The translations under genes were made by a program, and so were the position numbers. Below the pieces are notes generated by a model that searched no databases, had not been told where the DNA came from, and worked only from the letters and a program-made list of their open reading frames with translations. Shown here piece by piece: positions 25,647-32,624 of a stretch of 34,097 nucleotides of DNA (its first letter is position 1; each line of letters begins with the position of its first letter). Origin of the DNA: Erythrobacter sp. (GTDB lineage Bacteria; Pseudomonadota; Alphaproteobacteria; Sphingomonadales; Sphingomonadaceae); the NCBI GenBank assembly GCA_030148605.1, contig JASBTD010000024.1, positions 1 through 34,097 on the forward strand, given 5' to 3'.

Positions 25647-27077
25647 ATGGCAGACGATCTTCGCCAGGAACAGGAACGCATCCTCAAGCTGCAGCGCTCT
25701 GCATTCACGCAGTCGCGCCCGGAGCCGATGAGCATGCGCAAGGATCGGATCAAGCGCGCGATGGCGCTGATCAAGGAAAATGGCGAGGATCTGGCCAAGA
25801 CGATGAGCGCGGACTTCGGCAACCGCAGCATGATGCAATCGATGATTACCGATATCGCCGCGACTGTCGGTGCCGGAAAGCACGCGCTGAAGAATATGGA
25901 TAAATGGTCGCGTTCGGAGAAACGCCCGGTCCAGTTTCCTCTGGGCCTGCTCGGTGCCAAGGCTGAAGTTCGCTACGAGCCCAAGGGCGTGATCGGCATT
26001 CTCAGCCCGTGGAACTTCCCCGTCAATCTGGCTTTCGCGCCTTTGATGCAGGTGTTCGCAGCGGGCACTCGCGCGATGATCAAGCCAAGCGAATTTACCG
26101 AGCGCACTTCGCTGCTGATGAAGGAATTGGTGAAGGAGTATTTCACTGAAGACGAGCTGGCGGTGATTACCGGCGGGCCGGAAGTTGCCGCGGCGTTCTC
26201 GTCGCTACCGTTTGACCATCTGGTGTTCACCGGCTCCACCCCTACCGGTCGACGCGTGATGGAAGCCGCCTCTGCCAATCTCGTCCCGGTCACCTTGGAA
26301 CTTGGCGGCAAGTCTCCGGTATTCATGGGCCGCAGTGCAGACTTCGCGAAAGCAGGCGAGCGGATCGCGTTGGGTAAGATGATGAACGCCGGTCAGATAT
26401 GCCTCTCGCCCGATTACATGTATGTGCCGCAGGACAAGGAAGAAGAAGCCATCGCGGGCGTCACGCAAGGTGTGCACAATATGTACCCGACGCTGCTGGA
26501 GAACGATGACTATGCCTCCATCGTCAGCGACCGCCATTTCGAACGGCTGCAAGGCCTGGTGGCCGATGCGCGCGACAAGGGCGCGGAAGTGATCGAAGTC
26601 AATCCGGGCGGCGAGGATTTCGGCAATGCCAACCAGCGCAAGATGCCGCTTAACATCCTGCGCAACGTCACTGACGAAATGGCGGTGATGCAGGAGGAAA
26701 TCTTTGGTCCGCTGCTGCCGGTGAAGACCTACAGTCAGATCGAGGAAGCGGTGGACTATGTGAACGAGCATGACCGCCCGCTGGGCCTCTATTACTTCGG
26801 GCAGGACAAGGCCGAACAGGAGCGGGTGCTGACCAAGACCATTTCAGGCGGGGTCACCACCAATGACGTGATCTTCCACGTATCAATGGATGATCTGCCA
26901 TTCGGCGGGGTGGGGCCGTCAGGCATGGGCAGCTACCACGCGATCGAAGGCTTTCGCGAATTCAGCCACGCCCGCGCGGTGTATCACCAGCCCAAGATCG
27001 ACATCGCCAAGCTGGGCGGGTTCAAGCCGCCTTATGGAAAGGCAACCGAAAAAGCGATCGGGACAATGATGAAGTGA
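25647..27077 (+). CDS. Aldehyde dehydrogenase, coniferyl-aldehyde type
   Basis: A 476-residue NAD(P)-dependent aldehyde dehydrogenase. The general base is E218 (TLELGGKSPV) and the nucleophile C252 (NAGQICLSPDY). The short N-terminus and the ending GFREFSHARAVYHQPK place it with the coniferyl aldehyde dehydrogenase (CalB)-like group, which also includes long-chain aldehyde enzymes; the natural substrate is not certain. GGGAGA lies about 5 bases before the ATG. Its stop overlaps the next gene's start (TGATG), implying coupled translation. Confidence 0.9.
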   Translation: MADDLRQEQERILKLQRSAFTQSRPEPMSMRKDRIKRAMALIKENGEDLAKTMSADFGNRSMMQSMITDIAATVGAGKHALKNMDKWSRSEKRPVQFPLGLLGAKAEVRYEPKGVIGILSPWNFPVNLAFAPLMQVFAAGTRAMIKPSEFTERTSLLMKELVKEYFTEDELAVITGGPEVAAAFSSLPFDHLVFTGSTPTGRRVMEAASANLVPVTLELGGKSPVFMGRSADFAKAGERIALGKMMNAGQICLSPDYMYVPQDKEEEAIAGVTQGVHNMYPTLLENDDYASIVSDRHFERLQGLVADARDKGAEVIEVNPGGEDFGNANQRKMPLNILRNVTDEMAVMQEEIFGPLLPVKTYSQIEEAVDYVNEHDRPLGLYYFGQDKAEQERVLTKTISGGVTTNDVIFHVSMDDLPFGGVGPSGMGSYHAIEGFREFSHARAVYHQPKIDIAKLGGFKPPYGKATEKAIGTMMK

Positions 27078-28321
27078 TGTTGCTGCGGTCGCTCGCTGCA
27101 GCACTCTTTCTTAGCATCGCCACGCCTGTTTTTGCAGGCGGGGAGCTGCAGTGGCGCGCGGTTGACGAAGCGACCGGCCAGATCCGCGACGTGGAAGGGC
27201 TGGAGCAGCTCGCGCGCGACTTTCCCGATAGCGGAACTGTGCGTTTGCGCATGTTGCAGCCGCTGCTTGAAGCGGGAGAGACGGAGAAGCTGCTTGAAAC
27301 TTTGCGCTGGTTGAAAGCGCGCGGTTATGTTTTCGGCGAGGTCTCGCAAACGCAGGTTCCCAAGTTGGTCGGCGAGGAGCACGCTGAGGCGGCAAAGGCG
27401 CTGTTGATTCCGTCAGCCGATGTGATCGCCACCAGCGAAGTGATTGCGACCATTCCCGCCGAGGCTGGGCTGGTAGAGAGTGTAGTGCGTCACCCATCCA
27501 GTAAAATGCTGATTGCATCCTCAGTCTCAGGCCAATCCCTTCATGTGCTTTTGCCAAGCGACGTTTGGGCGAATGTTCCAATGCCGCAGGTCAGCGACCT
27601 TTCCGGTATCGTGTGGGATCCGCACACTGGAATGAACTGGATTGCATCTTCAAATATTGATGGATCGGAAGACGATGAGCACGTCATGGAGGGATTGTTG
27701 GGTGTGTTAGATGGCGTTCAGCCGACGGCGTTCGCACAAGCGCCTGACGGTTCGAAGATTTCCGATCTGGCCGTCGCGCTGGACGGGACGATCTTTGCGA
27801 GCGATCCGATCAATGGTGGGATTTATGCAAAGCTTGCTGGTGCTGATGCCAGTCTTGAAGATTTTATCCCGCCCGGCACTTTCCGGTCCCCACAGGGGCT
27901 GGTGACAAGCGCAGACAATACCAAGCTCTACGTAAGCGATTATCGCTATGGCATTGCCATCGTCGATCTTGAAACGCGCGCGGTGTCGCGGCTTGCCAGC
28001 GACATTCCCGTTATCCTTGACGGGATCGACGGGCTGTGGCGCTTCGGCAGTGAACTTATCGCCATGCAGAATGGCACGTCGCCGATGCGGATATCCGCGT
28101 TCGAGCTCTCCGAAGACGGCATGCGTGTGGTTGGCCATCGCGTGCTTGAGCAGGCGAATCCCGACTGGACCGAACCCTTGTCTGGCAGCATTGACGGCGA
28201 CGCATTGATCTATGTCGGAAACGGACAGTGGGATCGGTACTTTCAGGGCGAACTGAAACAAGGCATGGAGCCATCGCCGACGCAAATCCGTCGCCTCCCG
28301 CTCGGCCCGCGAACCGAGTAA
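27077..28321 (+). CDS. Secreted beta-propeller (NHL/SMP-30-like) protein
   Basis: A 414-residue protein with a signal peptide (MLLRSLAAALFLSIATPVFA) followed by about 90 residues of helical, TPR-like sequence (LEQLARDFPDSGTVRLRML). The remaining part has repeated propeller-type strands with motifs such as GIVWDPHTG, ISDLAVALDGTIFASD and SPQGLVTSADNTKLYVSDY, as in SMP-30/NHL lactonase-like proteins. Location is periplasmic or outside the cell. The ATG at 27077 shares bases with the aldehyde dehydrogenase stop. No function can be assigned beyond a propeller fold. Confidence 0.75.
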   Translation: MLLRSLAAALFLSIATPVFAGGELQWRAVDEATGQIRDVEGLEQLARDFPDSGTVRLRMLQPLLEAGETEKLLETLRWLKARGYVFGEVSQTQVPKLVGEEHAEAAKALLIPSADVIATSEVIATIPAEAGLVESVVRHPSSKMLIASSVSGQSLHVLLPSDVWANVPMPQVSDLSGIVWDPHTGMNWIASSNIDGSEDDEHVMEGLLGVLDGVQPTAFAQAPDGSKISDLAVALDGTIFASDPINGGIYAKLAGADASLEDFIPPGTFRSPQGLVTSADNTKLYVSDYRYGIAIVDLETRAVSRLASDIPVILDGIDGLWRFGSELIAMQNGTSPMRISAFELSEDGMRVVGHRVLEQANPDWTEPLSGSIDGDALIYVGNGQWDRYFQGELKQGMEPSPTQIRRLPLGPRTE

Positions 28322-28438
28322 TCCCCGCCGGTTTACCTATGCGCAATGCAAGTGCTATGAATTACACGATTCCCGCCCTTGCACCTTGGCATTGAGAGGC
28401 TTAGAGGCGGGCCCGACTTTGCAGCGACGGGATTCATT

Positions 28439-28813
28439 GTGGTCGATCTTTCACAGTATCTGCCGATACTGATCTTCATCTTTATCGCGCTCGGGCTCTC
28501 CGTGGCGTTCGTGTTCCTGCCCATGGGTGTTTCACGCCTGACAGGGGCGCATAACCCGGACGCGGAAAAGCTCAGCGAATATGAATGCGGCTTTCCCGCC
28601 TTTGATGATGCGCGCAGCCAGTTTGACGTGCGTTTTTACCTCGTTGCGATCAGCTTCATCATTTTCGACCTTGAGGCAGCATTCCTGTTCCCATGGGCGG
28701 TAAGCCTGGGGGAAACCGGCTGGGTCGGCTGGATCGGCATGATGGTGTTCCTGGGAATTCTCGCGATCGGCCTCGCTTACGAGTGGAAGAAGGGAGCTCT
28801 GGACTGGGAATGA
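28439..28813 (+). CDS. nuoA: NADH-quinone oxidoreductase subunit A
   Basis: A 124-residue membrane subunit of complex I with three hydrophobic helices. The segment [20 protein letters not shown] carries the conserved ECG and the loop near the quinone cavity, followed by [21 protein letters not shown]. The start is GTG at 28439 ([10 protein letters not shown]), with CGGGA about 6 bases upstream; a longer frame to 28379 has no family match. It begins the operon, and its stop overlaps nuoB in ATGA. The 117 bases upstream probably hold the operon promoter. Confidence 0.94.
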   Translation: MVDLSQYLPILIFIFIALGLSVAFVFLPMGVSRLTGAHNPDAEKLSEYECGFPAFDDARSQFDVRFYLVAISFIIFDLEAAFLFPWAVSLGETGWVGWIGMMVFLGILAIGLAYEWKKGALDWE

Positions 28814-29418
28814 GCGATACTTCCGACAATACGACTATCATCACGCCGCCAACCGCGCCAATTAACGCGGCAGAAGCGGCTGCCATGATGCCGACCGCCA
28901 AGGGCGGCGAAGTGCGTACGCCAGATGCGGACTACTTCCAGGCGCTCCAGTCCGAGGTCAATGACAAGGGCTTCCTGCTTACATCGACCGAAGACGTGTT
29001 CCAATGGGCGCGCACCGGCAGCCTGTGGTGGATGACTTTCGGCCTCGCATGCTGCGCGGTGGAGATGATCCACGCCAATATGCCGCGCTATGACATGGAG
29101 CGCTTTGGTGCGGCTCCGCGCGCATCCCCGCGCCAGTCAGACCTGATGATCGTGGCCGGCACGCTGTGCAACAAGATGGCCCCGGCGTTGCGCAAGGTTT
29201 ATGACCAGATGTCTGATCCCAAATATGTGATCAGCATGGGCAGCTGCGCCAATGGTGGCGGTTATTACCACTATTCCTACAGCGTGGTTCGTGGCTGTGA
29301 CCGGATTGTTCCGGTCGATATTTATGTGCCGGGCTGCCCGCCGACCGCCGAAGCGCTGCTTTACGGTGTGATGCAGCTGCAGCGGAAGATCCGCCGTGCC
29401 GGGACGATCGAGCGATGA
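28810..29418 (+). CDS. nuoB: NADH-quinone oxidoreductase subunit B
   Basis: A 202-residue subunit that carries the terminal N2 [4Fe-4S] cluster, which donates electrons to quinone. Ligands are visible as the paired Cys in GLACCAVEM, one in MGSCANGGG and one in [14 protein letters not shown]. The first 50 residues are a low-complexity extension ([18 protein letters not shown]) before the conserved core, longer than in E. coli but common in alphaproteobacteria. The ATG at 28810 overlaps the nuoA stop. Confidence 0.96.
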   Translation: MSDTSDNTTIITPPTAPINAAEAAAMMPTAKGGEVRTPDADYFQALQSEVNDKGFLLTSTEDVFQWARTGSLWWMTFGLACCAVEMIHANMPRYDMERFGAAPRASPRQSDLMIVAGTLCNKMAPALRKVYDQMSDPKYVISMGSCANGGGYYHYSYSVVRGCDRIVPVDIYVPGCPPTAEALLYGVMQLQRKIRRAGTIER

Positions 29419-29519
29419 GCAACGCGTTCCACAATCACACCGTTCATCCTGAGCTTGTCGAAGGATATGCTGGTCTCACGCACTTCGACAGGCTCAGTGC
29501 GAACGAGGGTGGGGTATGA
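29415..29519 (+). other. 34-codon repeat-derived frame bridging nuoB and nuoC
   Basis: An ATG inside the nuoB stop (ATGA at 29415-29418) opens a 34-codon frame that ends at a TGA overlapping the nuoC ATG (29516-29519, again ATGA). Most of it is the palindromic repeat at 29449-29497, and the peptide (HPELVEG ... HFDRLS) is the familiar translation of that repeat. It is unlikely to encode a functional protein, but it may keep ribosomes moving from nuoB to nuoC. Confidence 0.45.
29449..29497. repeat. Palindromic intergenic repeat in nuoB-nuoC gap
   Basis: CTGAGCTTGTCGAAG (29449-29463) and CTTCGACAGGCTCAG (29483-29497) are inverted copies with one mismatch, separated by 19 bases. This is the widespread TTCGACA/CTGAGC type of dispersed repeat seen in sphingomonads and other proteobacteria. 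It could fold into a stable hairpin in the nuo mRNA. Confidence 0.8.
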
Positions 29520-30148
29520 CTATCGTCCACTCTGCACCGAAATTCGCCAGCAATGAAGGCGTGCGCGATGCGCTGACCGCGGCATTGGGCGATATTGTCG
29601 TGTCTTCGAAGGAAGAGCATGGCGAGATCGTGATCACGGTAAAGCGTGACGAGATCGAGAACGCGCTCAAGCTGCTGCGTGACGATCACGAATATCAGCA
29701 GCTGATGGAAATCGCAGGAGTCGATTACCCTGATCGCGCCGAGCGATTCGAAGTCGTCTACATGCTGCTGTCGCTGACCAAGAACCACCGGATCATGGTG
29801 AAAGTGAACACCGACGAAGCAAAGCCGGTTCCGACGGTCACCACGCTTTGGCCCAATGCGGGCTGGCTCGAGCGCGAAGTGTTCGACCTTTATGGCGTGA
29901 CCTACGCGGGCAATCCTGACCTGCGCCGGATTCTCACCGATTACGGCTTCGAAGGGCATCCCTTCCGCAAGGACTTCCCGCTAACCGGCTATACCGAGCT
30001 GCGCTATTCCGAAGAGGAAAAGCGCGTGGTTTACGAACCGGTCGAGCTTGCGCAGGACCTGCGCCAGTTCGATTTCCTCTCGCCCTGGGAAGGGTCGGAT
30101 TACGTTCTTCCCGGCGATGAAAAGGCGCAAGAGGAGGGCAAGAAATGA
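29516..30148 (+). CDS. nuoC: NADH-quinone oxidoreductase subunit C
   Basis: A 210-residue peripheral subunit (30-kDa type) that binds NuoD at the base of the hydrophilic arm. The family signature ends in [20 protein letters not shown] followed by [18 protein letters not shown]. The C-terminal [13 protein letters not shown] is typical. It is separate from nuoD, unlike the NuoCD fusion of E. coli. The start at 29516 overlaps the stop of the repeat-derived frame; GAGGGTGGGG just upstream gives a usable ribosome site. The stop overlaps nuoD (ATGA). Confidence 0.95.
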   Translation: MTIVHSAPKFASNEGVRDALTAALGDIVVSSKEEHGEIVITVKRDEIENALKLLRDDHEYQQLMEIAGVDYPDRAERFEVVYMLLSLTKNHRIMVKVNTDEAKPVPTVTTLWPNAGWLEREVFDLYGVTYAGNPDLRRILTDYGFEGHPFRKDFPLTGYTELRYSEEEKRVVYEPVELAQDLRQFDFLSPWEGSDYVLPGDEKAQEEGKK

Positions 30149-31359
30149 GCAATATGCAGCTCGAACAGTCCCCCACCACCGGTGATGAAGTCATCACCAA
30201 TTACACGATCAATTTCGGGCCTCAGCACCCGGCGGCGCACGGCGTGCTGCGCATGGTGATGGAGCTGGACGGTGAAGTGATTGAGCGGATCGACCCGCAT
30301 GTCGGCCTGCTCCACCGCGGCACTGAAAAACTGATCGAGAACAAGACGTACCTTCAGGCGCTGCCCTATTTCGACCGGCTCGATTACGTTTCGCCGCTGT
30401 GTCAGGAGCACTCCTATGTGCTCGCAATCGAGAAGCTCCTGAATCTCGAAGTGCCGGAGCGGGCGCAATATCTGCGCGTTCTGTTCGCCGAGCTGACCCG
30501 GATCAGCAACCACATGCTCAATATGGGCGCGCATATCCTGGATGTGGGCGCGTTCACCCCGAACCTGTGGATCATGGACCTGCGCGAAGATTGCATGAAC
30601 TTCTTCGAGCGGGCTTCGGGCGCGCGCATGCACAGCGCCTGGTTCCGCCCCGGCGGCGTGCATCAGGACGTGCCGGAAAAGCTGCTGGTCGATATCGGCG
30701 AATGGCTCGACGGGCGGTTCTTCCCGCTGTTCGAAGACGCGATGAGCCTGATCATGGACAACCGCATCTTCAAGCAGCGCAATGTCGATATCGCTGTAGT
30801 CAGCCGCGAGGATGCGATCGCATGGGGCTTTAGCGGCCCGATGATCCGCGCGGCAGGCATTCCGTGGGACCTCAGGAAATCGCAGCCCTACGATGTCTAT
30901 GACCGGATGGAATTCGACATTCCGGTCGGTACCAATTCGGATTGCTATGACCGCTTCATGGTGCGCGTGAAGGAAATTTACGAGAGCGCGAAGATCATTA
31001 AGCAGTGCCTGCGCGATATGCCCGAAGGGCCGGTCGCGAGCGGGGATGGCAAGGTTTCACCGCCCAAGCGCGGCGAGATGAAGCAGTCGATGGAAGCGCT
31101 GATCCACCACTTCAAGCTCTATACCGAAGGCTTTCATGTGCCTGCGGGTGAAGTTTACGTGGCGACGGAAAGCCCCAAGGGTGAGTTTGGCGTCTATCTG
31201 GTCAGCGACGGCACCAACAAGCCCTATCGCTGCAAGATCCGCCCGACCGCGTTTTCGCACCTGCAGGCGATGGATATGATGAGCAAGGGCCACATGTTGC
31301 CTGACGCGACCGCCATTCTCGGCGCAATCGACGTCGTTTTCGGGGAGTGTGACCGGTGA
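30145..31359 (+). CDS. nuoD: NADH-quinone oxidoreductase subunit D
   Basis: A 404-residue 49-kDa-type subunit that forms the quinone-binding pocket with NuoB. Conserved features are [14 protein letters not shown] near the N-terminus, [14 protein letters not shown], and the C-terminal DVVFGECDR ending with [17 protein letters not shown]. The [10 protein letters not shown] and GWSFSGPM-like (here [13 protein letters not shown]) segments are also typical. It overlaps nuoC at the start and a small membrane-protein gene at the stop. Confidence 0.97.
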   Translation: MSNMQLEQSPTTGDEVITNYTINFGPQHPAAHGVLRMVMELDGEVIERIDPHVGLLHRGTEKLIENKTYLQALPYFDRLDYVSPLCQEHSYVLAIEKLLNLEVPERAQYLRVLFAELTRISNHMLNMGAHILDVGAFTPNLWIMDLREDCMNFFERASGARMHSAWFRPGGVHQDVPEKLLVDIGEWLDGRFFPLFEDAMSLIMDNRIFKQRNVDIAVVSREDAIAWGFSGPMIRAAGIPWDLRKSQPYDVYDRMEFDIPVGTNSDCYDRFMVRVKEIYESAKIIKQCLRDMPEGPVASGDGKVSPPKRGEMKQSMEALIHHFKLYTEGFHVPAGEVYVATESPKGEFGVYLVSDGTNKPYRCKIRPTAFSHLQAMDMMSKGHMLPDATAILGAIDVVFGECDR

Positions 31360-31529
31360 GCAAGAAGCTACCTAACCGTTTTTATATTGTGCCGTTCGTG
31401 ATCATGGCTGCTGCCTTTCTGATTGGGCAAGGTAAGGAAGGCGCAGGAGTGCCCGTCGTAGTATTGCTCTCAACAATTTGGGTCATTTACGCAGTGAAGT
31501 ATCGGGACGGGGAAATCTCGAATGGCTGA
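31356..31529 (+). CDS. Small membrane protein in nuo operon (between nuoD and nuoE)
   Basis: A GTG at 31356 overlapping the nuoD stop opens a 57-codon frame. The product starts [14 protein letters not shown] and has two hydrophobic stretches ([14 protein letters not shown] and [16 protein letters not shown]) separated by a short charged loop, so it is probably a two-pass inner-membrane protein. It resembles no known complex I subunit that I can name. Its stop overlaps the following ATG (ATGGCTGA). Position in the operon suggests a link with complex I; function is unknown. Confidence 0.6.
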   Translation: MSKKLPNRFYIVPFVIMAAAFLIGQGKEGAGVPVVVLLSTIWVIYAVKYRDGEISNG

Positions 31530-31566
31530 CCGTACTCCCGCACCCGATACGCCCGAATTGCGCGCC
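31522..31566 (+). repeat. First copy of duplicated nuoE 5' end (second copy 31661-31705)
   Basis: The 45 bases here and those at 31661-31705 share 35 positions. The first three codons and codons 12-14 are identical, while codons 4-11 all differ, as does codon 15. Every change is synonymous, including CGT to AGA for Arg4. Confidence 0.85.
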
Positions 31567-31575
31567 TTTGTGAAT

Positions 31576-31634
31576 TCCTGCGAAAGCAGAAACCCAGCTT
31601 CGGACGCCGCGACTGGGCTCCTGCTTTCGCAGGA
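31576..31634. repeat. Palindromic intergenic repeat upstream of nuoE
   Basis: TCCTGCGAAAGCAG (31576-31589) and CTGCTTTCGCAGGA (31621-31634) are perfect inverted copies; CCCAG (31593-31597) and CTGGG (31613-31617) extend the pairing inside. The right arm also forms its own small hairpin, CTCCTGC with GCAGGAG. It is the same general family as the repeat at 32350-32420. Confidence 0.82.
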
Positions 31635-31660
31635 GCGCACACACTCTGGAGAATTGAGCC

Positions 31661-32329
31661 ATGGCTGACAGAACGCCAGCTCCAGACACACCTGAATTGC
31701 GCGCGCGCTGGGGCTCGTTCGAATGGACGAGCGAGAACCGCAAGAAGGCCGATTGGCACATCGCCAAATACCCTGAGGGACGTCAGCGTTCGGCGGTGAT
31801 GCCGCTGCTCGATCTCGCCCAGCGTCAGGTGGGTGAGGAGACCGATACGCAGGGCTGGCTGCCGCTGCCAGTGATCGAATATGTCGCTAGCTATCTCAAC
31901 ATGCCGGTGATCCGCGTGCTGGAGGTCGCAACCTTCTATTTTATGTACAATTTGAAGCCGGTCGGAAAATATCACGTACAGGTGTGCGGCACGACGCCGT
32001 GCATGCTGCGCGGTTCGGACGGTCTGTTCGAGGCGTGCAAGAAGCGCGGCATGAAAAAGGGCGAAGTGTCCGAAGATGGCCTCTGGACGCTGACCGAAGT
32101 CGAATGCATGGGCAATTGCGCCACCGCGCCGATGGTCCAGATCAATGACGACAATTACGAAGATCTGACACCCGAGCGGCTCGACGCGGTGCTTGATGCG
32201 CTGGCCAAGGGTGAACAGCCCAAGACTGGTACGCAGGAACCGGGCCGGCACACGTCAGAGCCTGCGAATGCGCTGAGCAATCTCAAGCAGATGGTCACTG
32301 AAAACCACGATTACCGGGGGGATTGGTGA
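31661..32329 (+). CDS. nuoE: NADH-quinone oxidoreductase subunit E
   Basis: A 222-residue thioredoxin-like subunit holding the N1a [2Fe-2S] cluster next to NuoF. Ligands appear as CGTTPC followed by VECMGNCATAP. The fold starts with DLAQRQVGEETDTQGWLPLP and contains EVATFYFMYNLKPVGKYHV. A Gly/Thr-rich tail of about 50 residues (GTQEPGRHTSEPANALSNLK) extends beyond the E. coli length, as in other alphaproteobacteria. GGAG lies 9 bases before the ATG at 31661. The first 15 codons use several A-ending codons (AGA, CCA, ACA) unlike the neighbouring genes. Confidence 0.95.
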   Translation: MADRTPAPDTPELRARWGSFEWTSENRKKADWHIAKYPEGRQRSAVMPLLDLAQRQVGEETDTQGWLPLPVIEYVASYLNMPVIRVLEVATFYFMYNLKPVGKYHVQVCGTTPCMLRGSDGLFEACKKRGMKKGEVSEDGLWTLTEVECMGNCATAPMVQINDDNYEDLTPERLDAVLDALAKGEQPKTGTQEPGRHTSEPANALSNLKQMVTENHDYRGDW

Positions 32330-32445
32330 TGTTTATCAGTCCCTTCGCCATTCCCGCGAAGGCGGGAATCCAGCTTCAGGCTGTAGTGGCTCCGCTCTGG
32401 ATCCCCGCTTTCGCGGGGATGACGAGTGAAGGAGGCCAGTCATGA
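32329..32445 (+). other. 38-codon repeat-derived frame bridging nuoE and a small gene
   Basis: An ATG at 32329 overlaps the nuoE stop (TGATG), and the frame ends at 32445, overlapping the next ATG (ATGA at 32442-32445). Its peptide contains IPAKAGIQ and IPAFAGMT, the well-known translations of this palindromic repeat. It is probably not a functional protein; its value may be in carrying ribosomes across the insertion. Confidence 0.45.
32350..32420. repeat. Palindromic intergenic repeat downstream of nuoE
   Basis: The 24-base arms at 32350-32373 (ATTCCCGCGAAGGCGGGAAT then CCAG) and 32397-32420 (CTGG then ATCCCCGCTTTCGCGGGGAT) are inverted copies with a few mismatches around a 23-base centre. 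Each arm is itself a small hairpin with a CGAA/TTCG-type loop. This repeat type is frequent in sphingomonads. Confidence 0.85.
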
Positions 32446-32624
32446 ACGGCGGCACTCTCGCATTGATGATCACGGGTCTCGTCGGCTTTGGCGCAGGCGC
32501 ATATCTCGCTGCGACGGGATCGCGCGAAGTGGGCATCGTGCTGATGGGTGGTGGCCTGATCTTCCAGGTGCTGACGCTGCGCCGGCTGCGCGCGATAAAG
32601 AAGGATGGCAGCGATGCTGGCTGA
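32442..32624 (+). CDS. Small membrane protein in nuo operon (between nuoE and nuoF)
   Basis: A 60-residue protein with two hydrophobic stretches (LALMITGLVGFGAGAYLAATG and VGIVLMGGGLIFQVLTL) and a basic end (RRLRAIKKDG), so probably two membrane passes with the C-terminus in the cytoplasm. GGAGG lies 8 bases before the ATG. It overlaps the nuoF start by 11 bases. I do not recognise it as a named complex I subunit; its place in the operon is the only hint of role. Confidence 0.65.
   Translation: MNGGTLALMITGLVGFGAGAYLAATGSREVGIVLMGGGLIFQVLTLRRLRAIKKDGSDAG

Larger units (their letters stand above)
31522..31668 (+). pseudogene. Remnant 5' end of nuoE fused to a palindromic repeat
   Basis: The frame begins with 15 codons encoding the same residues as the start of the real nuoE ([15 protein letters not shown]), then runs through the repeat at 31576-31634 and stops at 31668, 8 bases into nuoE (ATGGCTGA). 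Nine of the 15 codons differ from nuoE, all synonymously (10 base changes). It looks like a leftover nuoE 5' end. The 48-residue product lacks any cluster ligands and is unlikely to work as NuoE, though it may couple translation. Confidence 0.65.
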
